A stretch of DNA of 64,000 bases from Gammaproteobacteria bacterium HGW-Gammaproteobacteria-1 (GTDB taxonomy: Bacteria; Pseudomonadota; Gammaproteobacteria; Thiohalomonadales; Thiohalomonadaceae): contig PGZL01000008.1 in assembly GCA_002840095.1 (NCBI GenBank), forward strand, positions 248,001-312,000, in the 5' to 3' direction. Each line of letters opens with the position of its first letter. The first letter of the stretch is position 1. Both the position numbers and the translations under genes were made by a program. Of the stretch, positions 27,939 to 36,486 are shown one piece after another. Under the pieces are notes generated by a model. That model was not told the DNA's origin. It searched no databases and worked only from the letters and a program-made list of their open reading frames with translations.

Positions 27939-28820
27939 ATGACCGCCGATCTGTGGAACGCCATTGCCGCAGAAATTTCCCGCGCCGGCGGAGAGCCCTT
28001 CGTGGCGCGTGTGCCGCGCAGCGTCGGCGGCGGCTGCATCAATGCGACCCACGTACTAGAGGACGGCGGACGGCGCTGGTTCGTCAAGCTAAATGATGCC
28101 GACCGGCTCGACATGTTCGCCGCCGAGGCCGACGGCCTGAACGAAATCGCCGCCACGCATACGGTGCGCGTGCCGCAGCCCCTGTGTCATGGCGTCGCTG
28201 CCGGGCAGGCCTTCCTGGTGCTGGAGTGGCTGGACCTCTCCGGCCACGGCGCGCAGGAGCTGCTCGGGCGGCAGCTGGCGGCCATGCACCGCGTGGTGCG
28301 CGAGGAGTACGGCTGGTTCCGCGACAACACCATCGGTTCCACGCCGCAACCCAACGAGCAGAGCATGGACTGGATGGAGTTCATGTGCGAACGCCGCCTC
28401 GGCCATCAACTGGATCTGGCGGTAAAGGGCGGCGACCGGCGGCTGCACCGGCGCGGCGAGGAGTTGCTCGATCGCATGCCCGATCTGTTCGCCGGTTACA
28501 CCCCGGCCGCATCGCTGCTGCACGGCGATCTGTGGTCGGGCAATTACGCGGTGAGCGCCGCAGGGGAGCCGGTAATCTTCGATCCGGCGGTGTACTATGG
28601 CGACCGCGAGGCGGACCTGGCCATGACCGAACTGTTCGGCGGCTTCGGCCCGGCGTTCCATGCCGCCTATAACGAGGCCTGGCCGCTGGACCCCGGTTAC
28701 AAGGTGCGCAAGACCCTGTACAACCTGTATCACGTGCTCAATCACTACCACATGTTCGGCGGCGGCTACGGCGGCCAGGCCGAACGCATGATCGATCAAC
28801 TGCTGGCTGAACTGCGCTGA
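27939..28820 (+). CDS. Fructosamine kinase family protein
   Basis: A 293-residue kinase-fold protein. It shows the family pattern SVGGGCINATHVLEDGGRRWFVKLN (nucleotide-binding Lys), FAAEADGLNEIAATHTVRVPQPL, the catalytic loop LLHGDLWSGNYAVSAAGEPVIFDPAVYYGDREADLAM and the C-terminal YNLYHVLNHYHMFGGGY. Bacterial members phosphorylate ribulosamines or similar glycated amines for protein deglycation. The ATG of the next gene follows the stop by one base, so the two are coupled. Confidence 0.93.
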   Translation: MTADLWNAIAAEISRAGGEPFVARVPRSVGGGCINATHVLEDGGRRWFVKLNDADRLDMFAAEADGLNEIAATHTVRVPQPLCHGVAAGQAFLVLEWLDLSGHGAQELLGRQLAAMHRVVREEYGWFRDNTIGSTPQPNEQSMDWMEFMCERRLGHQLDLAVKGGDRRLHRRGEELLDRMPDLFAGYTPAASLLHGDLWSGNYAVSAAGEPVIFDPAVYYGDREADLAMTELFGGFGPAFHAAYNEAWPLDPGYKVRKTLYNLYHVLNHYHMFGGGYGGQAERMIDQLLAELR

Positions 28821-28821
28821 C

Positions 28822-29760
28822 ATGACCACCACGCCCCCGCGTCCCTATCCGCCGCCGCTGCCGCGCCGCTTTCTCGCGCCGCGTTACTGGGGGGTATGGC
28901 TGGCGCTGGGTGTGCACGCGCTGATCGGTCAACTGCCCACGATGCTGCGGCGCGGCCTCGGCGCCTGGCTGGGCGGGCGCAGCTATCGCCGCAACGGCAA
29001 GCGCAGCGGCATCGCCCGCCTCAACCTGGCCTGGAGTTTCAACCACTGGGACGAGGCGCGGCGCGAGGCGGTACTGCGCGAGAGTTTCCGTTCCCAGGGT
29101 GCGGCCCTGGCCGACTTCGGCCTGTTCTGGTGGGCCGGCCGGCGGCGTTTCTTTTCGCGCATCGTCATCGAGGGCGAGCAGCATCTGGCCAATGTGCTCA
29201 GCGCCGGGGAGCGGGCAATCCTGGTGACGGTGCACTCCCACGGCATGGATTTCGGCGGCATCGCCCTGTCCGGCCGCTGGCCGCTGGTGACCTACGCCAA
29301 CCGCATGCGCAATCCGCTGGTCGAGTGGCTCATGTCCCACCGCCGCACCCGCTTCGGCTGCCTGCTGTATACCCGCGAGGAAGGCATGCGCCCGGTGGTC
29401 CGCGAGGTGAAGGCGGGGCGCGTATTCTTCTATCCGGTGGATGAGGACGGCCACGGCGGCGAGGCGGTGTTCGCGCCCTTCTTCGGCGTGCCCAAGTCCA
29501 CCCTCACCGCGCCGTTCCGCCTGGCCCGCCTGTGCCAGGCGCGACTCATTCCCTGCACCACCTGGTATCGCGCCAGCGACCAGCGCTACGTGGTGCAGAT
29601 CCTGCCGCCCCTGGAAGGCGTGCCCAGCGGCGACCACGAGGCCGACGCGCGCCGCCTCAATGCGGCTTTCGAGGAGTTGGTGATGCTGGCGCCGGAGCAA
29701 TACATGTGGGGCCAGCGCATGTTCCAGACGCGGCCGGACGGGGGCGAGCGGCCGTACTGA
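28822..29760 (+). CDS. Lysophospholipid acyltransferase family protein (LpxL/HtrB-like), first copy
   Basis: A 312-residue membrane-associated acyltransferase with an N-terminal hydrophobic segment (GVWLALGVHALIGQLP), the HX4D catalytic box in VTVHSHGMDFGG, VFFYPVDEDGHGGEAVFAPFFGVP and the C-terminal APEQYMWGQRMFQTRPDG. LpxL-type enzymes add secondary acyl chains to lipid A. It converges with a second family member at 29867-30742; the tails APEQYMWGQRMFQTRP and APEQYQWAYKRFRTRP are clearly related. Acyl-chain specificity cannot be read from the sequence. Confidence 0.87.
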   Translation: MTTTPPRPYPPPLPRRFLAPRYWGVWLALGVHALIGQLPTMLRRGLGAWLGGRSYRRNGKRSGIARLNLAWSFNHWDEARREAVLRESFRSQGAALADFGLFWWAGRRRFFSRIVIEGEQHLANVLSAGERAILVTVHSHGMDFGGIALSGRWPLVTYANRMRNPLVEWLMSHRRTRFGCLLYTREEGMRPVVREVKAGRVFFYPVDEDGHGGEAVFAPFFGVPKSTLTAPFRLARLCQARLIPCTTWYRASDQRYVVQILPPLEGVPSGDHEADARRLNAAFEELVMLAPEQYMWGQRMFQTRPDGGERPY

Positions 29761-29766
29761 AGAACA

Positions 29767-29864
29767 GAGATACAAGATACAAGTGGCAAGATACAAGGGA
29801 ATGAGCTCGCTGTGCTCGTGTTGTTTTAAGCCACTTGTATCTTTCCTCTTTACTCCTGTATCTG
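29767..29864. repeat. Palindromic intergenic repeat, family F (GATACAAG type), copy 3
   Basis: The left arm carries AGATACAAGATACAAGTGGC and the right arm GCCACTTGTATC plus CTCCTGTATCTG. The loop GAGCTCGCTGTGCTCG with GTTTTAAG matches the loop of copy 1. It separates the two convergent acyltransferase genes and could act as a bidirectional transcription stop. Confidence 0.78.
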
Positions 29865-29866
29865 CC

Positions 29867-30742
29867 TCAACGATACACCGGTGCCTCGCCTTCCGGCCGG
29901 GTGCGAAAGCGCTTGTAGGCCCACTGATACTGTTCCGGCGCGATGTGCACGCACTGTTCCACCCCCTGATTGAGCGCGGTGGCCGCCGCGACGGTGTCGC
30001 CGCCGGCGATGTCCGCCGGCGCCGGCAGGAAGTGCAGGCGGAAGCCGCGCCCCCAGGACAGGCGCTCGGCAAAGCAGTACAGCATGGCCGCCCCGCTCTT
30101 GTGGGCCAGCCGCGGCAGCAGGGTCATGGTGTTGGTGGCCACGCCGAAGAACGGGGCGAAGACGCCGCCCTGGTCACGGGGATCCTGATCGGGCGGCACG
30201 CCGATCATGCCGCCGCGCGCCAGGGTCTGGTACAGGGCGCGGATGCCGCTGGCGCTGGTGGGAACCAGGGTGGCGCCCAGGCGCTCGCGTCCGGCGCGAA
30301 TCAGCGGCTCCAGGTTTTTCTGGCGCAGGGGGCGGTACAGGCTGGTGATGCCGTAGCGCGCCAGATAGAGGCTGCACAGCTCCCAGTTGCCCAGGTGCGG
30401 CGCGATGATGATCAGGCCGCGCCCCGCCGCCATGGCCTGCCGCACCATTTCCTCGCCCCGCACCTCGCGCACCAGGCCGAAGGTGCGCCGGCCGGACGTG
30501 AGCCAGAGGGTGGGCGTCTCCAGCAGTGCCTTACCCAGTTCAACCATGCCGAGCCGCAGCAGGCGTCGCCGCTGTCCGGGAGAAAGATCGGGATAGCAGA
30601 GCGCGATGTTGCGCTGCGCGACGTCGCGATTGGGATTGGGTATGAGCCAGGACAGCCAGCCCAGCAGCGTGCCGACGCCATGCAGCAGCGGCAGCGGCAG
30701 GCGCGCGATGAAGTGCAGCAGGAGCAGGGTGGCCGGATGCAT
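29867..30742 (-). CDS. Lysophospholipid acyltransferase family protein (LpxL/HtrB-like), second copy
   Basis: A 291-residue protein with an N-terminal hydrophobic helix (LLLLHFIARLPLPLLHGVGTLLGWLSWLI), RDVAQRNIALCYPDLSPGQ, a box of the HX4E type in IIAPHLGNWELCSLY, GGMIGVPPDQDPRDQGGVFAPFFGV and tail APEQYQWAYKRFRTRPEG. The start MHPATLL at 30742 shares one base with the ttcA stop (TAATG). It is closer to textbook LpxL than the convergent neighbour. Confidence 0.9.
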   Translation of the reverse strand: MHPATLLLLHFIARLPLPLLHGVGTLLGWLSWLIPNPNRDVAQRNIALCYPDLSPGQRRRLLRLGMVELGKALLETPTLWLTSGRRTFGLVREVRGEEMVRQAMAAGRGLIIIAPHLGNWELCSLYLARYGITSLYRPLRQKNLEPLIRAGRERLGATLVPTSASGIRALYQTLARGGMIGVPPDQDPRDQGGVFAPFFGVATNTMTLLPRLAHKSGAAMLYCFAERLSWGRGFRLHFLPAPADIAGGDTVAAATALNQGVEQCVHIAPEQYQWAYKRFRTRPEGEAPVYR

Positions 30743-31536
30743 TACATGCCGTCCGTATCGCCGTCTTCGGCGCCGGCATCGCGGCCGTCGACGCGGTCGC
30801 CCATAAGCGGACGCATGGTGTGCAGCAGGTTGCGGAACAGGTGCTTGTAACGGCCTTCCTCGTCCAGCAGCAGCTGCTTCATGTGCTCGCGTTCGGTGGG
30901 CATGTCGAAACAGGCCGGACAGTTCTCCGGCACGATGGGCAGCTGCGCCGCCTCGGCGAAGGCCGCGGTCTGCCGCTCGCGCACGTAGATCAGGGGCCGG
31001 ATCACGCGCAGGTCGCCGGCGTCGATGGTGTAGTGGGCCTTCATGGTGCGCAGCTGGCCGCGGTGCATGGCCGACATGAGAAAGCTCTGCGCCAGATCGT
31101 CCAGGTGCTGGCCCAGGGCGATGACGTTGTAGCCTTCGCGCCGTGCAGTGCTGTAGATGATGCCGCGCTTCATGCGCGCGCAGAAGGCGCAGAAGGAAAA
31201 GCCGGGATCGGCCGCGTGCTTGCTGGCGTCGTCCATGATCGGCTGCTCCTGAAAGAAATACGGTACGCCCAATTCCGCCAGGTAGGGCTTGAGCGCCGCC
31301 GGATTGAAGGCGGGAATTTGCGGGTCGACGGTGATGGCGCCCACCTCGAAGTGAATGGGCGCGGCGCGTTGCAGGTGACGCAGCACATGCAGCAGGGACA
31401 GTGAGTCCTTGCCGCCGGACAGGCCGAGCAGGACGCGATCGCCTTCCTTGATCATGCCGTAGTGGGCGATGGCTTGGCCGACCAGGCGCAACAGGGATTT
31501 GGGTGGATGGACGAGGGTGCTCATGGTGTCTCGCAA
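30742..31536 (-). CDS. ttcA: tRNA 2-thiocytidine biosynthesis protein TtcA
   Basis: A 264-residue PP-loop ATPase with VLLGLSGGKDSLSLL, the iron-sulfur CxxC pairs in FCAFCARMKRG and ENCPACFDMPTEREHMK, and ALGQHLDDLAQSFLMS. TtcA thiolates C32 of certain tRNAs using a [4Fe-4S] cluster. The start is uncertain between 31536 (MRDTMST) and 31524 (MSTLVHPP); neither has a good ribosome site. It lies six bases downstream of the DHH gene and overlaps the acyltransferase, giving a three-gene operon. The acidic tail GRDAGAEDGDTDGM is unusual. Confidence 0.93.
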   Translation of the reverse strand: MRDTMSTLVHPPKSLLRLVGQAIAHYGMIKEGDRVLLGLSGGKDSLSLLHVLRHLQRAAPIHFEVGAITVDPQIPAFNPAALKPYLAELGVPYFFQEQPIMDDASKHAADPGFSFCAFCARMKRGIIYSTARREGYNVIALGQHLDDLAQSFLMSAMHRGQLRTMKAHYTIDAGDLRVIRPLIYVRERQTAAFAEAAQLPIVPENCPACFDMPTEREHMKQLLLDEEGRYKHLFRNLLHTMRPLMGDRVDGRDAGAEDGDTDGM

Positions 31537-31542
31537 TGGATG

Positions 31543-32502
31543 CTAGCGCCGGAACTGCGCCTGGAAGGCGGCGACGAAGCGATCCAGCTCCGCCGCCGGC
31601 AGGTGGTTGATGCCCGCCGCCGACTTGCGGCCGCCGCCGCCGGGGAAGCGGCGGCACAGCTCGTCGGCGCCGCTCTTGACGGCGAGTGGCGCGCGCACGC
31701 TGACGCGGTAGCCGCCCTCGGGCAGCAGGGTGAGCAGGGCATGGGCGCGCTGCGCGTGCTGCTCGGCCAGGGCGTTGCCGTAGACGCCGCTGACGCGGCG
31801 GCTCCAGTCGGTGTCGGGGAAGACGTACAGGGCGGTGTGATCGTTCACGGCGCCGGGCGCGACGGCCGCGGCCTGCGCCATGTCGTCGCGGTAGCCATCG
31901 GCCAGGCGGCGGAACACGGGCTCCTCGGCGGCGAAGGCGAAGGGATCGGCGTAGGGTTGCAGGGTGCGATACAGCGCGTCCGGGGCGATGAACAGGTCCT
32001 CCAGTTCGTTGCCGTAGCCGTTGTAGTTGATGCAGGTGCCGACGTCGCGCAGCACGTCGATCTGCGATGCCGACAGGCCCAGCGCGGCGGCCATGCGCTG
32101 CGCCGTGTCCAGTATGTTGTCGCCGAAGGCGGCGGCGATGGCCCAGGAGCGGTAGCGCCCGTTCAGGTGGCCGTCCACCAGCACGCTGGTGCAGACGTCG
32201 GCGGAGGTGTTGATGGTGGTTTCCAGCGCCGGGTGCGTGGGGATCGCGCCGGGGAAGTGGTGATCGAAGTAACGCACGCTGGCACCGGCATCGAGCAGCC
32301 GCACCAGGTCAGCCAGATTCTTCTCCAACGCGACGTCCAGCACGGTGACATGGTCGCCGGCGCCGGCCTCGACACGGCGCAACAGCGCGATGTCGCGCTT
32401 GACGCCGGTGACCAGGACGGCGTCGAGCGGCTCGGCCAGGCGCAGCTGGTGCAGGGCCAGGATGCCGTCGGCATCGCCGTTGAATACATCGAAACAAGCC
32501 AT
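31543..32502 (-). CDS. DHH-family phosphoesterase
   Basis: A 319-residue protein with FDVFNGDADGILALHQLR (motif I), ILDV-type motif VTVLDVALEKNL, the DHH motif in VRYFDHHFPGAIPTH, and the DHHA1-like C-terminal GGGGRKSAAGINHLP. This resembles nanoRNase/oligoribonuclease or cyclic-dinucleotide phosphodiesterases, but the exact substrate is unknown. The start MACFDVFN at 32502 puts motif I at the N-terminus as expected. It is first in an apparent operon with ttcA and the acyltransferase. Confidence 0.85.
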   Translation of the reverse strand: MACFDVFNGDADGILALHQLRLAEPLDAVLVTGVKRDIALLRRVEAGAGDHVTVLDVALEKNLADLVRLLDAGASVRYFDHHFPGAIPTHPALETTINTSADVCTSVLVDGHLNGRYRSWAIAAAFGDNILDTAQRMAAALGLSASQIDVLRDVGTCINYNGYGNELEDLFIAPDALYRTLQPYADPFAFAAEEPVFRRLADGYRDDMAQAAAVAPGAVNDHTALYVFPDTDWSRRVSGVYGNALAEQHAQRAHALLTLLPEGGYRVSVRAPLAVKSGADELCRRFPGGGGRKSAAGINHLPAAELDRFVAAFQAQFRR

Positions 32503-32616
32503 GGAAACATCCGTCGTGCAGGGACGCAACATGTTAGCAGATGGCGCGGCGTATTCCTTCGCCGGTGAGGGTGGTGCTACGCTAGGCCGCCGCCACAACC
32601 CTGAAGAGGAGTCCCC

Positions 32617-33549
32617 ATGGAAGGTTTCGCCACATTCGTTCTGTTCCTGCTCGCGCTGGCCGTGGTGCTGGTGTTTCTCGGCGTCAAGTCGGTGCCGCAG
32701 GGCATGGAGTTCACGGTGGAGCGCTTCGGCCGTTACACCCGGACCCTGGAGCCGGGGCTGCATTTCATCATCCCGGTGGTCGATCGCCTCGGCGCCAAGA
32801 TGAACATGATGGAGACGGTGCTCGATGTGCCGTCGCAGGAAGTGATCACCAAGGACAACGCCATGGTGCGGGTGGACGGCGTGGTGTTCTTCCAGGTGCT
32901 CGATGCCGCCAAGGCGGCCTACGAAGTGAATCAATTGCAGCTGGCCATCCTCAACCTCACCATGACCAACATCCGTACCGTGATGGGTTCCATGGACCTG
33001 GACGAGCTGCTGTCGCAGCGCGACAAGATCAACGCCCAGCTGCTGCACGTGGTGGACGACGCCACCACGCCCTGGGGCGTGAAGGTGACGCGTATCGAGA
33101 TCAAGGACATCTCGCCGCCGCGCGACCTGGTGGACTCCATGGCGCGGCAGATGAAGGCCGAGCGTGAAAAGCGCGCTTCGATCCTGGAAGCCGAGGGCCA
33201 CCGCCAGGCGGCCATCCTGCGCGCCGAAGGCGAGAAGCAGTCGGCGATCCTCGAAGCCGAGGGCAAGCGCGAGGCGGCCTACCGCGAGGCAGAGGCGCGC
33301 GAGCGCCTGGCCGAGGCCGAGGCCAAGGCGACCCACATGGTGTCGCAAGCCATCGCCAAGGGCGACATCAACGCCATCAATTACTTCGTCGCCACCAAGT
33401 ATGTGGAGGCCCTGCAACAGATCGCCTCGGCCGAAAACCAGAAGGTGGTGTTCATGCCGCTGGAGGCCTCCGGCGTCATCGGTGCCATCGGCGGCATCGC
33501 CGAGCTGGCGAAAAACTCCCTGGCCCAGCAACAGGCCAGGCAGGGCTGA
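32617..33549 (+). CDS. SPFH/Band 7 protein (slipin/QmcA-like)
   Basis: A 310-residue membrane protein: one N-terminal helix ([17 protein letters not shown]), a Band 7 domain ([33 protein letters not shown] ... [21 protein letters not shown] ... [16 protein letters not shown]), then a long Ala/Glu-rich coiled coil (about 190-240) typical of stomatin-like oligomers. GAGGAG precedes the ATG. It is followed four bases later by an NfeD partner gene, the standard membrane-microdomain pair. Confidence 0.93.
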   Translation: MEGFATFVLFLLALAVVLVFLGVKSVPQGMEFTVERFGRYTRTLEPGLHFIIPVVDRLGAKMNMMETVLDVPSQEVITKDNAMVRVDGVVFFQVLDAAKAAYEVNQLQLAILNLTMTNIRTVMGSMDLDELLSQRDKINAQLLHVVDDATTPWGVKVTRIEIKDISPPRDLVDSMARQMKAEREKRASILEAEGHRQAAILRAEGEKQSAILEAEGKREAAYREAEARERLAEAEAKATHMVSQAIAKGDINAINYFVATKYVEALQQIASAENQKVVFMPLEASGVIGAIGGIAELAKNSLAQQQARQG

Positions 33550-33553
33550 GGCC

Positions 33554-34003
33554 ATGGACGCCTTGTTCGGGCAGCTGAATCACTGGCACTGGTGGATCCT
33601 GGCCGTGCTGTTCGTGGTGCTGGAGGTGTTCACCCCCGGCACCTACTTCCTGTTCATGGGCATCGCCGCCGCCATCGTCGGCGGCGCCGTCCTGATTGCG
33701 CCGGGCATGGGCTGGGAATACCAGGTACTCGGCTTCGCCGTGCTGGCGGTGGCCGCCACCGTGGCCGGGCGCAATTACCTGAAGAAGCGCCCCATCATCT
33801 CCGATCATCCCACCCTCAACCGCCGCGGCGCGCAGTACGTGGGACGCGTCTTTACGCTGGAAGAACCCATCGTCAACGGCCAGGGCAAGATCCGCGTCGA
33901 CGACTCCACCTGGAAGATCAGCGGCAGCGATTGCGCGGCGGGCAGCCGGGTGAAGGTGAGCGGGGTGGACGGCACGGTACTGCGCGTGGAAACGGCGGAC
34001 TGA
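33554..34003 (+). CDS. NfeD family protein
   Basis: A 149-residue protein with two or three membrane helices (WWILAVLFVVLEVFTPGTYFLFMGIAAAIVGGAVLI ... YQVLGFAVLAVAATVAG) and a C-terminal OB-fold domain (RRGAQYVGRVFTLEEPIVNGQGKIRVDDSTWKISG). It is the short NfeD form that accompanies slipins. It partners the SPFH protein immediately upstream and is followed directly by the SMR gene. Confidence 0.92.
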   Translation: MDALFGQLNHWHWWILAVLFVVLEVFTPGTYFLFMGIAAAIVGGAVLIAPGMGWEYQVLGFAVLAVAATVAGRNYLKKRPIISDHPTLNRRGAQYVGRVFTLEEPIVNGQGKIRVDDSTWKISGSDCAAGSRVKVSGVDGTVLRVETAD

Positions 34004-34004
34004 C

Positions 34005-34325
34005 ATGGGCTGGAACTACCTGCTGCTGGCCGGCCTGTTCGAGCTGGGCTTCACCACCAGCCTCAAGCTGTCGGACCAGTTCACCCGCCTGGGGCCGACG
34101 CTGCTGACCCTGCTGTTCGGCGGCATCAGCTTCTGGCTGCTGTCCAAGGCGATGCAGAGCATACCGCTGGGCACCGCCTACGCGGTGTGGACCGGCATCG
34201 GCGCCTTCGGTACCGCCATCATCGGCATGCTGTTCTTCAAGGACCCGCTCACCTTCTGGCGCGCCTTCTTTCTCTGCACCCTCATCGGCTCCATCGCCGG
34301 ACTCAAGTTCATCGCCCACGAGTAG
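34005..34325 (+). CDS. Small multidrug resistance family transporter, Gdx/SugE-like
   Basis: A 106-residue four-helix SMR protein. Glu13 (LLLAGLFELGF) is the conserved ion-coupling residue; PLGTAYAVWTGIGAFGTAIIGMLFF and the C-terminal GSIAGLKFIAHE resemble Gdx (SugE), the guanidinium exporter, more than EmrE. It starts one base after the nfeD stop. No guanidine riboswitch is visible upstream here. If it is a Gdx it would complement the guanidine catabolic operon at 1-6465. Confidence 0.82.
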   Translation: MGWNYLLLAGLFELGFTTSLKLSDQFTRLGPTLLTLLFGGISFWLLSKAMQSIPLGTAYAVWTGIGAFGTAIIGMLFFKDPLTFWRAFFLCTLIGSIAGLKFIAHE

Positions 34326-34496
34326 GCGTGCCCGCCACGCCGGTTTAAAGCCCGGCCGGGACAGTGAGCCCGGCGGTAATTAATTGGTGAAATGCCGCGG
34401 CGGTAAAGGTATTATCCATGCCAAGAGTAATGGAATATCGTGTTAGTGGACGGCTGAGCCAGGGAGGTCCAACGACTTTCTGACGGTACCGCCACC

Positions 34497-36467
34497 ATGT
34501 TTTCTTCCAATGCCGAAAGCCCCCCGTTGCGCGAATATTTCAAAGTATTCGCCCTCGCGTTTTTGCCCATTTTCCTTGTTGTCTCACTTGCCGTTGCCTA
34601 CCTGGATTACCGTGATCACCAGTTGGGGCTGGACAAGATTCGCAGCGCCGAGCTCAGCCAAATCGTGCCGCCTGCACAATTGCTCAACCGCGATATCGAT
34701 TCAGTACTGTCGGATTTGATGATCCTGGCGCATGCCGACGAACTGGCCCGTTACGTCGCGCAGCCGGATCGACAGGCGCGGCAGCGGGTTGAGCGGCTGT
34801 TTGCGCTGTTCTCGCGTGAAAAACGCATCTACGACCAGATCCGCTACCTGGACGATACCGGCATGGAGCGGGTGCGGATCAATTTCCATGGTGGCACCGC
34901 CACGGTAACGCCGCCGGAGGAGTTGCAGGACAAGTCGGCCCGCTACTACTTCACCGAGGTTCGCCGCCTGAACGCCGGTACCGTGTTCGTTTCTCCCCTG
35001 GACCTGAATGTCGAGCATGGCGCGCTGGAAGTTCCCCACAAACCGATGTTGCGTTTTGCGACGCCGGTGTTCGGTGCCCACGGCGAACGCCATGGCGTTG
35101 TGGTCCTGAATTACCTTGCCGGCAATATGCTTGAGCGCGCACGCAGCCAGCTGGCCGGGGGCGCCGGCATGCTGCTGGACGGTGATGGATACTGGCTGTT
35201 CGGCCCCGAGCCGGGCAAGGAGTGGGGGCGCGATCTGAATCACGGCGCCACCTTTGCCGCGGAACATCCCCGAGCCTGGGCGGCCATGCAGGCAGAGCCG
35301 GCAGGGCAGTTGTTGATCGACGATGCGCTGTTTACCTATCGCATGATCATACCCCTGGCAGAAAGCGGCACAGGCGACCTGAAGGGCAGAAATGACATGG
35401 TCTTTCACGCCTTGAACGGTGGTGCCCGCGCCTACCACTGGTATCTGATCAGCTACCTGTCACCGCAGCATCTGACCGAACTGCTCGCGGTGCAAAGTCA
35501 TGACTACCTGTCGATCTATCTGTTTTCCCTGTTGTTGTTCATGATGCTGGCGGCCAGTTATGCCTATGTGCGTGTGCACCAGCGCCTGGCCGAACGCAAT
35601 ATCCGCCTCGCGGCGATGGTCATGGATGTAACCAGGGACGGTGTGGTGATCGCCGACCAGGAAAAGCGGATCATCTCGATCAATCACGCCTACAGCGCGC
35701 TGACCGGCAGGACACATATGGACGTGATCGGGAAAGATCTGCGCGCCGTGCATGGTGAACTGTACGACGACGAGCATTGCACAGAGATATGGCGGGGCGT
35801 CGAGGAAAACGAAATCTGGCAGGGAGAGGCATGGCTACGCCATAAGGACGGAGAGTTTGTGCCGTTGGTGACCATGCTCGGTATGGCCGTTGATGGGCAG
35901 CGTCGCTGCCGCAATTTTGTCGAGATCATGTCTGATATCAGCGCGCTTAAATCGAAGGAGCAGAATCTGCAGCGACTGGCCTATCACGACGCGCTCACCG
36001 GCCTGCCCAACCGCTACCTGTTCGAGGATAGGCTGGCCATGGCCGTAGCCGCCGCCACGCGCGACAATGGGCGTGTCGCCGTGGTGTACGTCGATCTCAA
36101 CGATTTCAAGCCGATTAACGATCAGTATGGCCACGACACGGGCGACAGGGTCCTGCGCGAAGCCGGCCGGCGCCTGCGGCAAGCCTGTCTGCGCAGCACC
36201 GATACTGTAGCCCGCCTCGGCGGAGACGAGTTCGCGATCATTTTGCAGGATATTGATTCGCCCAGGATGGTGGAGGAGCTGATACATCGTCTGCATCTGG
36301 CCCTGCGCGAGCCGTTGGCCCTGGCGACGGTGGAGCTGACGATATCGGCCAGCATCGGCTACGGCCTTTATCCGGAAGCAGGCACTGATGCGGAGACTGT
36401 GTTGCAGGCCGCGGATCGGGCGATGTACCGCGAAAAGATGCGCGCACGCGAGAATCGGGTGCACTGA
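34497..36467 (+). CDS. Diguanylate cyclase with periplasmic sensor and PAS domain
   Basis: A 656-residue protein: TM1 about 18-38, a dCache-like periplasmic sensor (about 40-325), TM2 near residues 340-360 (IYLFSLLLFMMLAASYAYV), a PAS domain (about 370-485, RNIRLAAMVMDVTRDGVVIADQEKRII), then GGDEF (about 490-650) with LAYHDALTGLPNRYLFEDRL and the intact active site LGGDEFAIIL. An RxxD inhibitory site is not obvious before GGDEF. It makes cyclic-di-GMP in response to an external signal. It is tail-to-tail with an HD-GYP protein. Confidence 0.93.
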   Translation: MFSSNAESPPLREYFKVFALAFLPIFLVVSLAVAYLDYRDHQLGLDKIRSAELSQIVPPAQLLNRDIDSVLSDLMILAHADELARYVAQPDRQARQRVERLFALFSREKRIYDQIRYLDDTGMERVRINFHGGTATVTPPEELQDKSARYYFTEVRRLNAGTVFVSPLDLNVEHGALEVPHKPMLRFATPVFGAHGERHGVVVLNYLAGNMLERARSQLAGGAGMLLDGDGYWLFGPEPGKEWGRDLNHGATFAAEHPRAWAAMQAEPAGQLLIDDALFTYRMIIPLAESGTGDLKGRNDMVFHALNGGARAYHWYLISYLSPQHLTELLAVQSHDYLSIYLFSLLLFMMLAASYAYVRVHQRLAERNIRLAAMVMDVTRDGVVIADQEKRIISINHAYSALTGRTHMDVIGKDLRAVHGELYDDEHCTEIWRGVEENEIWQGEAWLRHKDGEFVPLVTMLGMAVDGQRRCRNFVEIMSDISALKSKEQNLQRLAYHDALTGLPNRYLFEDRLAMAVAAATRDNGRVAVVYVDLNDFKPINDQYGHDTGDRVLREAGRRLRQACLRSTDTVARLGGDEFAIILQDIDSPRMVEELIHRLHLALREPLALATVELTISASIGYGLYPEAGTDAETVLQAADRAMYREKMRARENRVH

Positions 36468-36486
36468 GTACGCGGATCGCGGCGGA

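Noticed and set aside
29867-31657. 596-codon fused frame covering ttcA and the acyltransferase
   Set aside because: The first half is an off-frame shadow of ttcA; the acyltransferase starts at 30742.
31543-33555. 670-codon frame extending the DHH protein upstream
   Set aside because: The extension is antisense to the SPFH gene, and the DHH motif I expects the start at 32502.
34326-34496. Cyclic-di-GMP riboswitch before the GGDEF gene
   Set aside because: A small imperfect stem is present but no GEMM-type conserved core is seen.
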